From Monosporascus cannonballus (Eukaryota > Ascomycota > Sordariomycetes > Xylariales): a stretch of DNA of 64,000 bases. The DNA lies in the NCBI GenBank assembly GCA_004154925.1, contig QJNS01000144.1, positions 62,001-126,000 on the forward strand, written 5' to 3'. Position numbers and translations under genes: made by a program. Below the pieces are notes generated by a model. The model did not search any database. It was not told the DNA's origin and saw only the letters and a list, made by a program, of their open reading frames with translations. Each line of letters starts with the position of its first letter. Within the stretch, counting starts at the first letter, position 1. This document shows positions 10,351-25,448 of the stretch, piece after piece.

Positions 10351-13300
10351 TTAAGCGAACAGCTTCAACCCGCTACCGTGCTTTCCAACCTCGCACACCT
10401 CGCAGACGACGCACACGGTGCCCTTGTACTTGGTGTGGTACTTGGACCCGTCGAATGCGCACTCCTCGTAGGCCGTGCCGCTGTAGATCGGCGTGTGGCT
10501 GGCAGCGCAGATCTCGAACTCGGCGAACTGGTCATACTCAATCTCCACCGCGTCGTGCGGGTTGCGCTCGCATTGGGTCTTAACCTTCCTAGCCTGTTTG
10601 GAGAGTTAGTCGTCGTCCCTTAAGAACATAAACTGTCTTGACAAGGGATATGAGTTATGTAGACTTACGGTTTCAAGGAATCTGGCGGCCCCTCCGTTTG
10701 CTAGGATACGGTTTGCAAAGCTCAACGCCGAGCTGAAGTTCTTGTGCTTCACTGCTAAGTTCATGGCGCTTAGTAAGGCGAGTTGCCGGTGAGGGACCTC
10801 GATCTTGGGGATGGTAAAGTATGCCGATAATTCAAGCCTCCGTTTGAGCAGCTCTGGGTTGCCATTAATAGCGTCGGGAGTGCCCAGGGCTCTTTGTGCT
10901 AGCTCAATGGACATGGCCACGGTGTATTCGCTGGCGGAGGTGATGAGCTTCTTAGCCTCCGCTACCTCGGTTTCGTTGGCTACCGCATTCACAAGGATGG
11001 CATGCAGAATGCCCTTGAAAATCCGTACTCCGTCCTCCAGTTTATTGGCCTTCATAGACTCAAACCCTTTCTGGAGGTCATTAGATGCGAGGTACTCGAG
11101 ATCTCGGGGAATGATCGGAAGGACCTTTCTAGGATCCGTCTCATCCAGGGTTCGGCGGACATAGTTTACGAGAGGGGGCAGGCCGGCGGACGCGGGAAGG
11201 TAGGTCTTAGATGCCGAGTAGATCTCTAAGAAGCGAGGTTTGAGCGGCGCAAAGTTGACAGCTCCAACTTGGCGGTTCAGGAGGTTCATAGCCGATTCGA
11301 AAGACCCTCCGGCGACGTGATCCGCTGCTAGAGGTGAGTGGCGGGCCCACAAGCCGGCCTCGCTGCTACCCGCGCCTCCAGCATCAGTGCTCTCGACGTT
11401 GACGAAGTCGCTGTCGGCTTCGGGGACAATATCATCGCCCATGTCCCATCCGGTCGCGTCCTCATCCGCGTCGTCTTCAAGTGCGCCGGTGCGCTTGCCG
11501 GCAACCTCCTCACCTGCTTCCTCATCTGCGCCGAATCCGTTGGTGGGTGCCGCAGGCTCGTCCTCCAGGTTGAGACCTTCGAGTTGACCGGCGAGTGCCT
11601 TTTCGAAGAAAGACTGCGACGTCGCCTTCGTTGGCCAATTTGCCTTGTAGGTCGGCACAATGGGCTTCGGCGGAGCAAGAGGCCCCCCCAAACTGGGGAT
11701 CTTCAACTGATCTTCCGTCACGCCCGTCGCCTCCAAGATCGACTGGCACTCTTCCTCAAGCCCATGGGCCTTGGCGGTTAGGTAGGCAAGAGGATCTGCG
11801 AGTACGTTAGCTGGTATTTCCATCATATAGCCTCCAAACTTACACAAGTCGATCTCCTTGAACATTTGTATCCTGTCCTCCACCTCGCCTAGATAAAGGG
11901 CATTCTGGAACCTCGCCGCGAAGTCGCCTCTGTGCTCCGCGATCTTGGCCATCCTTGCTAACTTCGCGTGATCGCCAGTCGAAAGGTATAGGAAGGAGAG
12001 CTTGTCAAACTGCTTGAGTTTCTGATAGGCCATCTCCACAATCTGATGATTACCGTGCGCCAGGGCTTCGGCTCCTAGTCTTTGCCAGAGCTTGGGACGG
12101 TCCAGTTCCCTAGCCGTCTCGACCGCCACGTCGAGGTTGCCACATTCGATGGCTAATTCAAACCGGGTCGCCGGATCTTGAACGAACTGCAACGCAATCT
12201 CGGGGTATCCTTTCTTCTGCAGGTACGAAATGATGGATTGGCCGACCAGACTCGAAGTGCGAATGATATGGAGCATCTCCTCGTAGTTTCGCTTTACCAG
12301 AGACAGCTTGAAGCGGTATTCAGTGGGGTCGATGTTAAGGACCTTCGGCTTGGCGGCACGGTCAAGGCAGTATACATTCCTGCCCTTCACTCTCACCAGA
12401 TAGACCGTCTGATCCAGAGTTCTAACAATGCCGTTGTCGCCGTTCATAAGGGTGTATTTGATGTGGTTCAGAGTGGAGTATAGCAGAACGCCCGCGTCAT
12501 CCCAGGTCGCGCTCTTGATCCGGATAGTCTCGTGGAGGGTGCCGACTTGCTCCAGAGTCTTGGTGACGATGGTGACATTATGTTTGCTCAAGAGCGCCGC
12601 ATGGAGTCCGTCGTTCGACCAGACAACATATTTGACGCCATTTACGGCGAGCTCGGCGATGCTCTTCTTCTGCTGAATGTCGTATAGGTGGACGGCAGTT
12701 GGGGTGATGATGAGCAGGTTACCCGTTCCACCAAAGTAGATATCGGTCGTTCCAATCGGAGGCATGAATGATCGTGCCGTGTTGTTAGACAGATCCTTGA
12801 TGTCGACAGTCTGGGACGAAGTATTAAGAACGGCAAATCGGTTTCGGGCGACAAAGATGGCCGAGCTTCCTTGGCCGCGCTTCGAATCTGTCGCGTCGAG
12901 CGCACCCGACCCATCACGGGGAAGGTTTATAAGCTCGTACGAACCACCATCCGCGGGGGATGTGACAAGGATGGATCGCTCAGCAGGGTTGTACGATAAC
13001 GTTCGGGGAGGAATCCAGGGGTTGCCCAGTCGCTTTAGGGACAACAGCGTCGGGCTCTCGGTGTTCTTTTGGAAGTCGAAGGAGCGCACGTGCTTCTCCT
13101 TGGTTATGAAGAAGAGGGCATTCTGATGGACGGTCGAGGCGGGACGCTCCCTCTCGAGCTTGAAAACCATGACGCCGTTGTCATGACCGGCCGCAAAAAG
13201 GTTGATTTCGGGATGCGCCGCGATGACCCAGAACCGATCGTTTTCCCTCTTGAAGGATTGAACAGCGGTGCGCTTCTGTAAATCCCACACTCGAATGGTC

Positions 13301-14384
13301 TTGTCCTCGCCGCAAGAAAGGATCAGATCCTGATGGGGGTGGAAAAGACAGCCGGATGCGTTCTGGAAATGGCCCCTGCAAGTATCCACCTCCCAGGCTT
13401 TCGTCTCGCTGAAGCGCCATAGCTTGATAAGGCGGTCGTCGCCTGCCGATACGATGTGAGGAGCCGTAGGGTGGAAAGCGACCCAGTTGACGCCGCGGTC
13501 GTGACCCTCGAGCACAAACTTGACGACTGCATCTGTGTTACCGAACATGTCGGCCTGCTGTGCATTAGATCGAGCGACCTGGTCCTCGAAAGACATGGAA
13601 GTCGGCGCCGAGTGCTTCTTCCGGAGACCCGAAATATCCCAAACGCGAACAGACTGGTCGAGGGAGGCGGACACAACCAGATCGTCTTTGGGATGGAACT
13701 GCGCGCACATAACATAGTGATTGTGGCCAGTCATGGTGCAAACTAGATTCGGGGTCAGCCCGTCTTACTACGGTATAGCCTCTCCCCTTAGTGGGCCATA
13801 CTTAGCGAGCGGTTTTGCCAGTTCCATATTCTGATGGTCTGGTCGTCGGAAGATGAGATAATCCAGGGTAGCTCATGGTGGAAGAAGACAGTTCGCACGT
13901 AGTCCAAGTGACCATTTAATGTGAAAAGACATCTCCTGGTCTGATATGACCACACCTTGATCTTATAGTCGTCGCCTCCAGAGACGAAGAGGGGTTGGGT
14001 CTTGTGGAAATCGATGCCCCGGACAGGCCCATCGTGTTCTTCGAATCGGTCGATCAGAGTGCCCATGCGGTAGTCCCATAGCTGGATGGTCGAGGAATGG
14101 AGGGACACGAGGATCCATGGTCTGGAGAGGTAGATGAAGTGTCAGCATCATCGCCGGCGGTATTTGAATAGAGCCCACGGAGGGCTTAAGATGTGCGGGG
14201 GATATCAGATATCGACCTTTTTGGGTGGAAGGCAATCCCCTTCGCCCGCGAAGACTTGGACTCGAACTGTAGGGAGGAATAAGATTAGCGGGCCTGCCCT
14301 CATAAACAATGCGATCGGGCATAGCTATGCAAATGGGTAGAATATATAAATTACCTTGGTTAACATTCCCGAAGAAGCCTGCAT
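10351..14384 (-). CDS. COPA: Coatomer subunit alpha (COPI alpha-COP)
   Basis: Five exons: 14384-14355, 14266-14217, 14121-13802, 13742-10669 and 10593-10351, all with GT..AG introns in phase, giving 1238 residues. Exon 1 has only ten codons ([10 protein letters not shown]). WD40 repeats fill roughly residues 1-330, for example [49 protein letters not shown] and [17 protein letters not shown] second propeller and a helical solenoid follow, then an acidic linker ([16 protein letters not shown]). The COPI C-terminal domain ends with [13 protein letters not shown] and [17 protein letters not shown]. Alpha-COP is part of the coat that returns cargo, including K/HDEL-receptor complexes, from Golgi to ER. 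The length matches orthologues of about 1,200 residues. It is divergent from UGGT. Confidence 0.97.
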
Positions 14385-15447
14385 CTTGACCGACAGTTGA
14401 CGAGAGGCGGCGACAGGAAGCCCCTATGCTTAGGGGGTTGTGAAATAATAAGGAGGAATTACAATTGGGGTATAAGCTGAACTAATGGGGCCGTTTACAT
14501 TCAATGCTAAGGGAGCAGAAACGGTCCTTGGGGGGGGGGAGGCGGGAATAGGGCCCTTGGGTGAGGCGGATGGAAGTTGAGTTGAGCTGCGAGGCTCTGC
14601 AGGCTGTTATGTGAGAAGCAGACCCAGTTCCCTCACTTGCTGTCCTTAACATCAACTAAAGTTAACAAAATAATACAGCTTCAAGTTCGTCAAGCCGCCA
14701 ATTCGTGGCTCCCAAAAGGTGATGGTGGGTTTGTGCTTGCCCAGGTGGCCTGAATTCCCCCGGGCGGGGGGGGCAAAATGATTGTTCCGATCCCGTATTT
14801 GGCTTCCGTAAGTACGTGTGGACTTCCCTGGTACCTACGTCATCCACCCTTCTGATGTACCCAATTTGAATAGATGCAGTGGACCCCCAAGATGTCGCCT
14901 ACCTGGATGAGCATCGTTGGATGCCTTACAAGTAAGTACCAGCCTTGTAACCGGGCCATGAGCTTTCTGTCTAGGTGGCTTTTAGCGCTCGCCCTCGCCT
15001 GTTCTTTATTTAAGCTTTTAGCTGCCGGGGGTTGACGTGATTGGTAGAGCTCCCGCATTTTTAGGAACTGGTCAATGTGTCCAGTTGCTGGTACATTTCA
15101 CTTCAACAATCGATAAAACCAACTGAAGCTGTCTTATATATATGTGCTTACTTACTTTCCCGGGTCAGCTGTCACTTGCCGTAAAGAGAGGGACTTTGCA
15201 CAAAGGCAGCATGCAAATGTATGTCTGAGGACTTGGAGTCTTGAATGTTTCAGTCTCTCTTCGAATACCTCATTGTTGACTGATTCCCTTTTGTCGCCAT
15301 GGCCCATAGCGTTGTAAGCCGCTCCTAGGCAGCTCTGCGTACGTCCTGGTGATAAGGTCAAGGTTGTCTCTGGATGTATTATTCGTAAAGATTCGACCCG
15401 ACTAAACTTCCGACACAGATACCGAGACGTCGTGTATTTTTGCTGTC
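14385..15447. promoter_or_regulatory. Shared divergent promoter region COPA/UGGT
   Basis: These 1.06 kb separate the two start codons and must carry both promoters. A G-run lies near 14532 and a C/G-run near 14757. An ACGTC core lies at about 15425, probably within the UGGT 5' UTR; an unfolded-protein-response site cannot be claimed from that alone. I see no gene in this stretch. Confidence 0.5.
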
Positions 15448-18400
15448 ATGATAACACTTCTCAGGCTGCCAGGGGGCCTGGCTGCCGCCCTTCTGGCATC
15501 CATTTATTTGCACTCTGGCCATGTCAGTGCTGGGCCTGCTGTCAATGTGGCTATGAAAGCCTCTTTCCCAGAGCCACCGTATCTCGTCGAACTCTTGTAA
15601 GTGCATGTAGATACTATCTGGCTTACGCCGGTGACTGAACGCCATCTAGAGAGACTGCCGCTGGCGAGAATGCGACCTCCTATTTTCCCCTCCTCGATCG
15701 GATCGCCGACGGCACCTTCGCCGGTCTTACCACAGACAAGCACCTATACGAGAAGTTCCTTGAAGTTTTGCAGAAGGACGGCCATATATCAAGTCCCGAT
15801 GCCCTGTCGACCTTCAAGCTCGATCTTTCACTGCGATCAGCAGCCCCAAGGGTTGAAGCCCACTATCAGTACTATGATACCGCCGTCGAACCCTCTACAC
15901 ACGATTTGCAGGAGAAATGCCCAGACTGGATACTGCTTGATGGGAAGCGATACTGCTCTCCCTCTCTTGAAGGGGCCGGAGCTGTTATTGCGGCCGAATC
16001 GTGAGTTGAGGTATATCCAGTTTGGCTGTCTTAGGCTTACTCGTTGACAGTCAACTGCGCGAGCTTCCGTTCGATCGCATTTTGGGTTCGGGTGCGTCTG
16101 AGGCTATTCTATATGCAGATGTTGCAAAGCCAGAATTTGGTGCTTTCCATAAAACCCTAGCTGAGAAAGCTCGGAAAGGCGACGTCTCATACCGGCTACG
16201 GTATCGTACGGACAAAAGGGGTGAGCTGGCGCCACTGCTAGTCAGTGGTTATGGAGTCGAGCTCCAGCTGAAGCGGACGGATTACATCGTTATCGACGAC
16301 CGCGACGCCGATGCCGAAGCTGAGGCGGGAAAGACTCAGCCGACTGTACCTACCGAGGTCAATCTCGACCAGGAAGAGGATGTCACGGATCTGAAGCCGC
16401 TTTCCAGCTCTGAACTGGCATCGTTGGGTCTGAAGGCCGGGTCATTTATCATGCAAAGCGAAGATCCCTTCGAGACGTTGATCAAACTCACCCAGGATTT
16501 TCCTAAATTCTCCGCGTCTGTTGCTGCTCACAACGCCTCCGATGCATTTACGAAAGAACATCGGCACAATCGGATGGCGATGATACCTCCAGGCGCGAAT
16601 ATTCTCTGGATGAATGGCGTGCAGTTAATCGAGAGGCAAATTGACCCCTTTACTCTTGTTGACAGCATACGGCGGGAAAGAAAGCTGATAAAAGGTGTGA
16701 CTGATTTGGGCTTCACTGGACAAGAAGCCGTTGCGTTGCTCGGAAACCGCGAAGTGACCCTCGCCAAGTCTGGCGACGACCAAACCCGGCGGTTTGATTG
16801 GCGAGATGAGATTGAGGATGGTCGAGTGATTATCTGGCTTAATAATCTCGAAAAGGATAAGCGATATGCCAACTACCCGAAGAGTCTCATGGGAGTAAGT
16901 CCCCTCATGAACCTACCTTCCCGTGATCGTTCCAGACTACTAACGACAGCCAGCTTATGCAAAGGGTGTATCCTGGTCAAATTCCTCCAATTGCGAAGGA
17001 TATCTTTAACTTGATTATCCCCGTCGATTTCGGCAAGCCGGATGATCTGTCCTTGGTCGTTGAACAAATCCAAAGTCTAATCAAGAGACAGCTTCCTATC
17101 CGCTTTGGGTTGGTTCCGACCACGACGACAAAGGTGGCTGAGGATCAAGCCAAGGTTGTCTATCATCTCCTCGAGAACTACGGCCTAGGCGGTCTCATGT
17201 CTTACTTGGAAGCCGGCCTAACGCGAAAGACCGTCTCACGACCCCGGGAAGACGATTTCGACAGTGTAACGAAGGCTCGTACACCCCGTGCAGAGGCGAC
17301 GCCGCTTCCTCTTAAGGAAGTATTCGAGTCGGAATATCATGCCAAGCAGATCGAGCTTGCCAGACACTGGACTGAAAGGTTAGGTGTGGATACCGCCGTG
17401 CCTCCGGTCTTCCTGAATGGCCTGGCTATTCCTCGAGATGAAGGCTGGCTTAGAGTTATGAGCATGAAGCTTTCGAGTGACCTGCAGATGGTTCAGCAGG
17501 GTATCTTCATGGGTACGGTTGACGAGGATATGTGGGTTCCAAGCCTTTTCTTGGATGGCGCCCCAAGTCGACGCAACGTCTATATCTATCCGGACAACGA
17601 CAATCCTCTTTCCGTGCTGGACGTGAATAAGATGTATTCGGAACATGCCGATTTATTTAGTCTCATTCCGGTCATCGAGGCGAGCAAAGACGCTAGCAAG
17701 GAGACGTGGGCTACCCTCTCTCTGTTTACTGATTTGAGCAAGCGAGAAGGATTGAAACTGCTACTGTCCGCCCTGGCTTTTCGTCGCAGCAACCCTGGCG
17801 TGCGCCTTGATATCGTGAGCAACCCAACAGAACCTTCAAGGGGTCAGAGCGTCAATTCGATTCTAAGGAAAGACGTTGAGAAACTCCTTGAAGCCGAAGA
17901 CCTAGAGACGCTAGAGGTCCTTATGGCCGGGGACGTTGCGGACGAAGATGGCGGCTACGACTCTGCCTTGTCCCGTTTCTTGACAAAAAATGCATTCAAG
18001 TCCGGTGATAACCTGATCATCCTTAACGGTCGAGTCGTTGGTCCCATCGCGGTAGCGTCGTCATTCAAGGAGGAGGACTTCCAACAGCTCCTCGACTTCG
18101 AGCAGTCGACACGCATCCTTCCCGTCTACAAAGCGGCGGACGCCTTAGGCTTGGCAGAGAAGATCTCTAACCCTATTGCAGCAGCTAAACTTACATCTAT
18201 CACGGCTGTATCGACAATCTCTGACCTACCTGAGGGAATCTTCGAGTCCGCGCCTCCGTTGAGAACTAACATGTTCGATGAATGGAACTCGACTTACACC
18301 ATGTTCGACGTTGGCGATGCCTCTACAGCGAACATCCACTTGGTTGCCGTTCTCAACCCGACTAGCGAGGTTGGCCAGAAATGGGCACCAATCCTCAGGG

Positions 18401-20160
18401 TCTTATCTGAGCTTGAGGGGGTGTACATGCGCGTGTTCTTGAACCCTAAAGAAAGGATGGAAGAACTTCCTATCAAGAGATTCTACCGATATGTCCTGGA
18501 CTCCGCACCATACTTCGACGAAGGCGGAAGGGTCCGTTCTCTAGGCGCGACCTTTAAAAGCCTGCCTTCTGAAGCTCTTCTCAACCTTGGTTTGGATGTG
18601 CCACCTGCTTGGCTCGTTGCGGCGAAAGAATCCGTGTACGACTTGGATAACCTGAAGTTAAGCTCGATCAAGTCAGACGTTGATGCTATCTACGAGCTCG
18701 AACATATCCTCATCGAAGGCCACTCTCGGGAAGGCTCATCGCCGCCACGAGGCGTACAACTGCTGCTCGGTACAGAGCGCGATCCTCATTTTGCTGATAC
18801 CATCATCATGGCAAATATCGGCTACTTCCAATTCAAAGCCAATCCTGGATATTATAGCATTCGGCTAAAGGAGGGACGAAGTTCGGAGATCTTTGACATC
18901 ATCAGCATCGGCGCTAAGGGTTACAATGCGGTGCTTGGCGATGAGGGAACCGACGTGGCTCTCATGAGTTTCCAGGGCACGACATTGTATCCTAGGCTTA
19001 AACGGAAGCCAGGAAAGGAGGAAGAGGATGTCCTCGAGGAAAGCGATCCCGAGAGCGGCGGCGACATTATATCTCGTGGTCTCAAGTTCGCCGAAGGACT
19101 ACTTGGCGGCTCTAAGAAAAAGGCCCTATCTCCCTCCGCCAAGGAACATGCCGAGATCAACATCTTCTCCGTTGCTAGCGGTCACCTCTACGAACGCATG
19201 CTCAATATCATGATGGTCTCCGTTATGAAGCACACCAACCACACTGTCAAGTTCTGGTTCATCGAGCAGTTCCTCTCTCCGTCATTCAAGGAGTTCATCC
19301 CCCACCTTGCCGAACAGTACGGCTTCAAGTACGAAATGGTGACTTACAAATGGCCGCACTGGCTGCGCCACCAGAAGGAGAAGCAGCGCGAAATTTGGGG
19401 TTACAAGATCCTCTTCCTCGATGTGCTCTTCCCGCTCTCTCTCGACAAGGTCATCTTCGTCGACGCCGACCAGGTCGTGCGCACGGACATGATAGACCTC
19501 GTGAACCACGACCTCGAGGGCAAGCCGTACGGGTTCACGCCCATGTGCGACTCGCGCACGGAGATGGAGGGCTTCCGGTTCTGGAAGCAGGGGTACTGGG
19601 CGAACTACCTGCGGGGTCTCCCCTACCATATCTCGGCTCTATACGTGGTGGACCTGCGGCGGTTCCGGGAGCTCGCGGCGGGCGACCGCCTGCGGCAGCA
19701 CTACCACACGTTGTCGGCGGACCCGGCCTCGCTGTCGAACCTCGACCAGGACCTGCCCAACCACATGCAGTTCGTCATCCCCATCCACAGCCTGCCGCAG
19801 GACTGGCTCTGGTGCGAGACGTGGTGCAGCGACGACAGCCTCGCCAGCGCCCGTACCATCGATCTCTGCAACAACCCCCAGACCAAGGAGCCCAAGCTTG
19901 ACCGCGCCCGCCGCCAGGTCCCCGAGTGGACGGCATACGACGACGAGATCGCCGCCCTCGACCGCCGCCGTCGTGGCAAGTCGGGCACGAAGCAGGAGGA
20001 TGCCGGGCGCAAGTTGCTCGGTGGCGAGCAGCCCGGGCAGAAGGTCCTGCAGGGTGGTGGTGGTGTTGATGATGAGGTGGTGGTACAGAGGAATACGAAG
20101 AGCAGGACGCTCGAGGAGCCCGCGCCGGAGCCGACACTGAGCGAGAAAGATGAGTTATGA
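15448..20160 (+). CDS. UDP-glucose:glycoprotein glucosyltransferase, ER lumen, KDEL-tailed
   Basis: Four exons, 15448-15596, 15650-16000, 16051-16894 and 16954-20160, have introns of 53, 50 and 59 nt and give 1516 residues, the usual family size. A signal peptide of roughly 27 residues (LAAALLASIYL core) opens the chain. The long middle corresponds to the thioredoxin-like and beta-sandwich folding-sensor domains. The GT24 catalytic domain starts near residue 1182 (EINIFSVASGHLYERML), with the DxD motif at D1285-A-D1287 (FVDADQVVRTDM) and LDQDLPN near 1378. The last four residues are KDEL, an ER-retrieval signal. The enzyme adds glucose to N-glycans of misfolded glycoproteins so that they re-enter the calnexin cycle. 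No break or missing catalytic residue is seen. Confidence 0.97.
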
Positions 20161-20600
20161 TTGTACCTCTGGGGATTTAAGTAGAAAATGGAGCCTTTTT
20201 CAGCCGTATAATGAGGGCTGCGCCCCTACTACTCATTGCCGGCGAGGGGGTGATTGCACCACTTAATAACTCCTACCAAATCCCTGAGGCATCTGCGGAG
20301 GGGTCTTCATCAAGGGGCTTTCTATTGTCCTCGTAGTCCCGCGATAGACGAGATGAAATGACTGCCCATTATCCTCCCCTGAAATACTCGTATCAACTTT
20401 GTCTCTATAGTCCCGCAATCCCTATAAGGAAGGATACAGTCTGTAATGCAAGATGCAAACCAGAAAGTCCCTCGCCTTAAAGTGCCCCTCGAAGGTCCCA
20501 TCTCGTATCCAGGAAGGATAGATTCCTCTTTCTCATTATCCATTTTGCGTTATAGCGCCCGAGGAGAGACGCGGGCCGTATCTCTCGCACGAATCACGAC

Positions 20601-20622
20601 GTCGGTCGTCGGTCGTCGGTCG
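20601..20622 (+). repeat. Heptamer tandem repeat (GTCGGTC)3
   Basis: Three head-to-tail copies of GTCGGTC lie in intergenic DNA. Function is unknown, and slippage is a sufficient explanation. Confidence 0.85.
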
Positions 20623-23526
20623 TTGAAGATAGCCGCCTAACCCGAGGCTCTCTTGTGATGCTTTCACAATACGAACGAATCTGCTGGATTACCCAAGTAG
20701 TAGTACCGGGCATACAAGGTCGTATCTCGGAGATTCTGTCATTCCTATTCGTGCGTAACTAACACTGCTCTTGGCTCTGGAATGGATCCGAAATCAAGCC
20801 TCGACCCAGCCCAACGTGCAGGGGATGTCGTCACTCCCTGCAGGAGGAACGAGTCCCTGTAAGTAAATTCCTACGTATAGGGGGGTGTGGGTTGTTGTTG
20901 TTCGGGCGTTAATAGGGACGGAAGCGTTCAAGGAAAGCGAGCGTCGTTTCTACACCCAATGCAGGAGTAGGTATTTGGTCATTTTGGTTGGTTATCGAGT
21001 TGTCGCGAGAGATCCGCTCCTAACGCCATGAGAGATGAGAGTGCAGGGAGATCCGGCATCATCATCCGGGTCGCTCTAGACGAGCCCATCGGGTGTCCTC
21101 TTCCCGCGGGGTTCTCTTTCAGGGTCGTGTCTGCGTCGAATTCCTCGCCGCGGCTCCCTCAGCTGGTGGCCTCGAGGTCGAGCGGATGCACGAGAGTGCC
21201 ATCCCATCGTTACAGTGCGCCGAGAAACACCGAAAGTCGCCGTACGATACAACATTTCGCCACCCGGCGCTGCCTCTAGGGGGGTTAAGCACATGCGTCG
21301 TTATCCTCCTCCCTCGAAAATGCCCTGGCAGGGAGAGAAAAGCCTGGAATTCTAAAACGCCGGGAGGAGGGCCCCAAGTCGTATCCGCGGGCAACGGTGT
21401 GCCATTTCATCCGAGCTCATAACGCCGGGTATCGCCGCCAGGCCACAGCGTCGCAGTCTGGCCTGCGCCTCTTTGTCGCCAAGACGCTGCACCGGCGAGG
21501 GGACGGCCGTTGCCCCACCCCTGCCTACCCGTGGGTTCCTTCCGTCCCCCTCGCCAGCAGCGCGCGAACCCTGCGGCTCGTGGTGGTTGATAGTCAACAA
21601 GCTTGAAGATGCTTGCCGATGGCGCTGCCACCCACCCACCCCCCGGCACCTGGATGCACGCATGTACACGTTTTTGCCCTCGAGCAGTCAACCATAGATC
21701 GAGATGTATCGGGGCGATCTGACCGCTTTCTAGCGGGCTAAGCCTTATTCTCGCTGTTGATGAGTCCCGTGGTTACTGGTCAGATCCGCTTAGGGTGCGG
21801 GAGAAGAATCCTCTGGCGTGCCGCAGGCGCTCCTGCGGGGAGAGAAAAAAGGATGACGGCGCGTATGCGGTCTCCCTTTGCACCCGCAGAACTATTAGGT
21901 CTAGTTTAGCTTTGGACCTGGAGATGTGGAGAGGGGGGAGGTTGGATGGGCTTGATAAGGCCCGGCCGGAAAGAGAATTAGCTACAGTATCGAGCCAGGG
22001 TGTTCATGTACGCCAGAAGAAGCATTCCTATGCTTGAAGACACGAAGAAGCAAGAGCTGATAGGGAATGACTGCCCCTTGCGCAGTGAATGCATATTGCT
22101 TCAGATACCCAATATAAACGGCCAATTATGATCACCGTGTGTTCTCTATCTTTGATAGCTCCGGCGACATCCCTATCCTTCGTAGGAAAGAAAGTCTTTA
22201 AGTAAGTAGTTAGCGGCGTTGCTGCCCATCTCAACTTCCTGATTCGGTTCGTGGGTGACAGATCCGCCCGGCTTCCCGGAAACTTCCTTCTCGGCGCTTT
22301 CGTATCACGCCCATATGGTGACTTACACGGTTTTGTCCGATTATGTACGATAGATTGATGAGCATGTTGATCCGGCACATTGCCGAAGCCTTACTTAATA
22401 TCCTAGTCAATGATAGAGCCGATGCATGGGTCAGTAGAGTACCCCTGAAAGTTGTTGTATAGAGGAAGAGAGTCCTCTTTCACAATTGGACGTCTAGGTA
22501 ATCAGTGCGTTGTATTCCATCCCATGGCCGGTGTCACATGTTATTCAGCCCATGTCAGAGACTAGCATATTTTATTATCATTACTATTATCCGAATTAAA
22601 TTACACACATGTGCGATGGCGGCAATGTCCTCTCACGAGCGGACTTTCACCATCTGGCACGCTTTGAATTCCCCGTCCCAGGGTGCGATAACTGTCGTTT
22701 CCCTATCATAGGTATACTCGCACGACATCAATAAAGTCGCATATTCGTACTCCTCTACTGCTTGCCAAGCCTGTATGCTGCGTGCGTTACGAGAGAAGCA
22801 GGGAACGGTAGGCTGACATGTCACCCAGGGAGGAAAGCCGCCTCAGGCGGTCAGCGCTCATGTCGCCCATTCTAGAAGTCGATGTGTCTTAGCTGAACTA
22901 GCATGGCCAAAAGACAATTTCGCGATTAGCTGAATCCAAGCTTATCCCTATAGACCACTCTATCGGCTGGAGGGACCACTCCCACGATTCGGGCTGCAAT
23001 CAGCAAACGTTACAGGCCCGTAACGAGTCCCTTCTCGGCGGCGATGACCGCTCCTTTGGTATAGCCCAATGACACGTTACGGGACTTGTGCTTCTGCTGA
23101 GCCAATGCTACAGTGTCAAGCCACAGAAGCCGCAACCGGCTGACGGCGGCACGACAGTCCTCGACTCGCATACTAAGACGGCGTGGGGAATAGACTGGGT
23201 GTGCCTGACCTTCGCGAGTAGACTTCGACCTGCTTCACCATCAGGTCCTGGCGCCTTTGGCGGTTGGCAATGCAAAGCAGCGAAAATGCTCGTGTTGGTT
23301 GTAAACAGGGGCCAGCCCCCTAGTTCCAAACCCGCATAGCTCAATGCGATAACCAGCTGCATCCCTCACCGCATCTGGGCGTATTTGGTCTTCAGCTATC
23401 TCACTGGTGAACATATACCCGATACTCCACGTCATAACGGCGAATTACCACACGAGGAAGGTGGTGTGATCTTTGTGGATGGAGTCCAACTCGAGGTTCA
23501 TCCAGGCTCCTGGCGGGGCCCGAGGA

Positions 23527-23535
23527 AGATAAATA
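23527..23535 (+). promoter_or_regulatory. TATA-like element upstream of the subtilase
   Basis: The stretch AGATAAATAG lies about 100 bp before the start codon, a plausible TATA position for a gene with a short 5' UTR. The call rests on position and sequence only. Confidence 0.25.
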
Positions 23536-23627
23536 GATTCGTGGCCGACATCGTGTCGACTGGAGGACACTCATTGCTCAACAAACAACTTCTCAGCCCT
23601 CAAGTTTATCAGATCAACGTCTACAAG

Positions 23628-24985
<1,358 letters not shown>

Positions 24986-25448
24986 GCGTATTCCGAGTGG
25001 AAGGTGGTTTACCTCGAAGGCCTTGCTTCCGATCCAGGAGTTAGGCCAAATAGAGGCAAGGGGGTGAGAAAACAGCGTTGAGTGCGGGTTTGAGCCATCT
25101 ATCTTAGCGAAGATGGGCTCCAGGGCCTGTAAAAGGCCTCATGGGCGGGACTTGTCAGATATAGGGGACATCAGTTGTGTTGTTGTATTCCGTTCAGTTG
25201 TACGTGCTATCGCACGCGTACAACTTTAAGTAGTTTAGCCACGGAACATATATGAGCCGATCAGTATGGGACCTTTCCGTATATGGGGAGCGCTCCGCAC
25301 CCCCCAGCTAGCTGACAGGACTTAATCAATGCGATGCACACTGTCCACATACTGCATATTAGAGAATTTCATAGGCAATAAACTCTAGTGGATTTGACCG
25401 GGATCCGAGCTACTCGGCCTAGCTTAAGTGGATTCTTGCCTCATCGTG
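24986..25448. other. 3' flank of the subtilase up to the RIP-block edge
   Basis: This is normal-composition DNA with no gene. An imperfect hairpin lies at 25200-25221 (GTACGTGC, TATC loop, GCACGCGTAC). The 11-mer TAAGTGGATTC at 25425-25435 is repeated at 36430-36440. Confidence 0.5.

Larger units (their letters stand above)
20161..23627. other. Intergenic region between UGGT and the subtilase
   Basis: These 3.5 kb of normal composition have no gene I can support. Open frames overlap on both strands and show no family motif. A short tandem repeat lies at 20601-20622, and the element TAGTCCCGC occurs twice (near 20335 and 20410). The last few hundred bases should contain the subtilase promoter. 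Confidence 0.5.
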
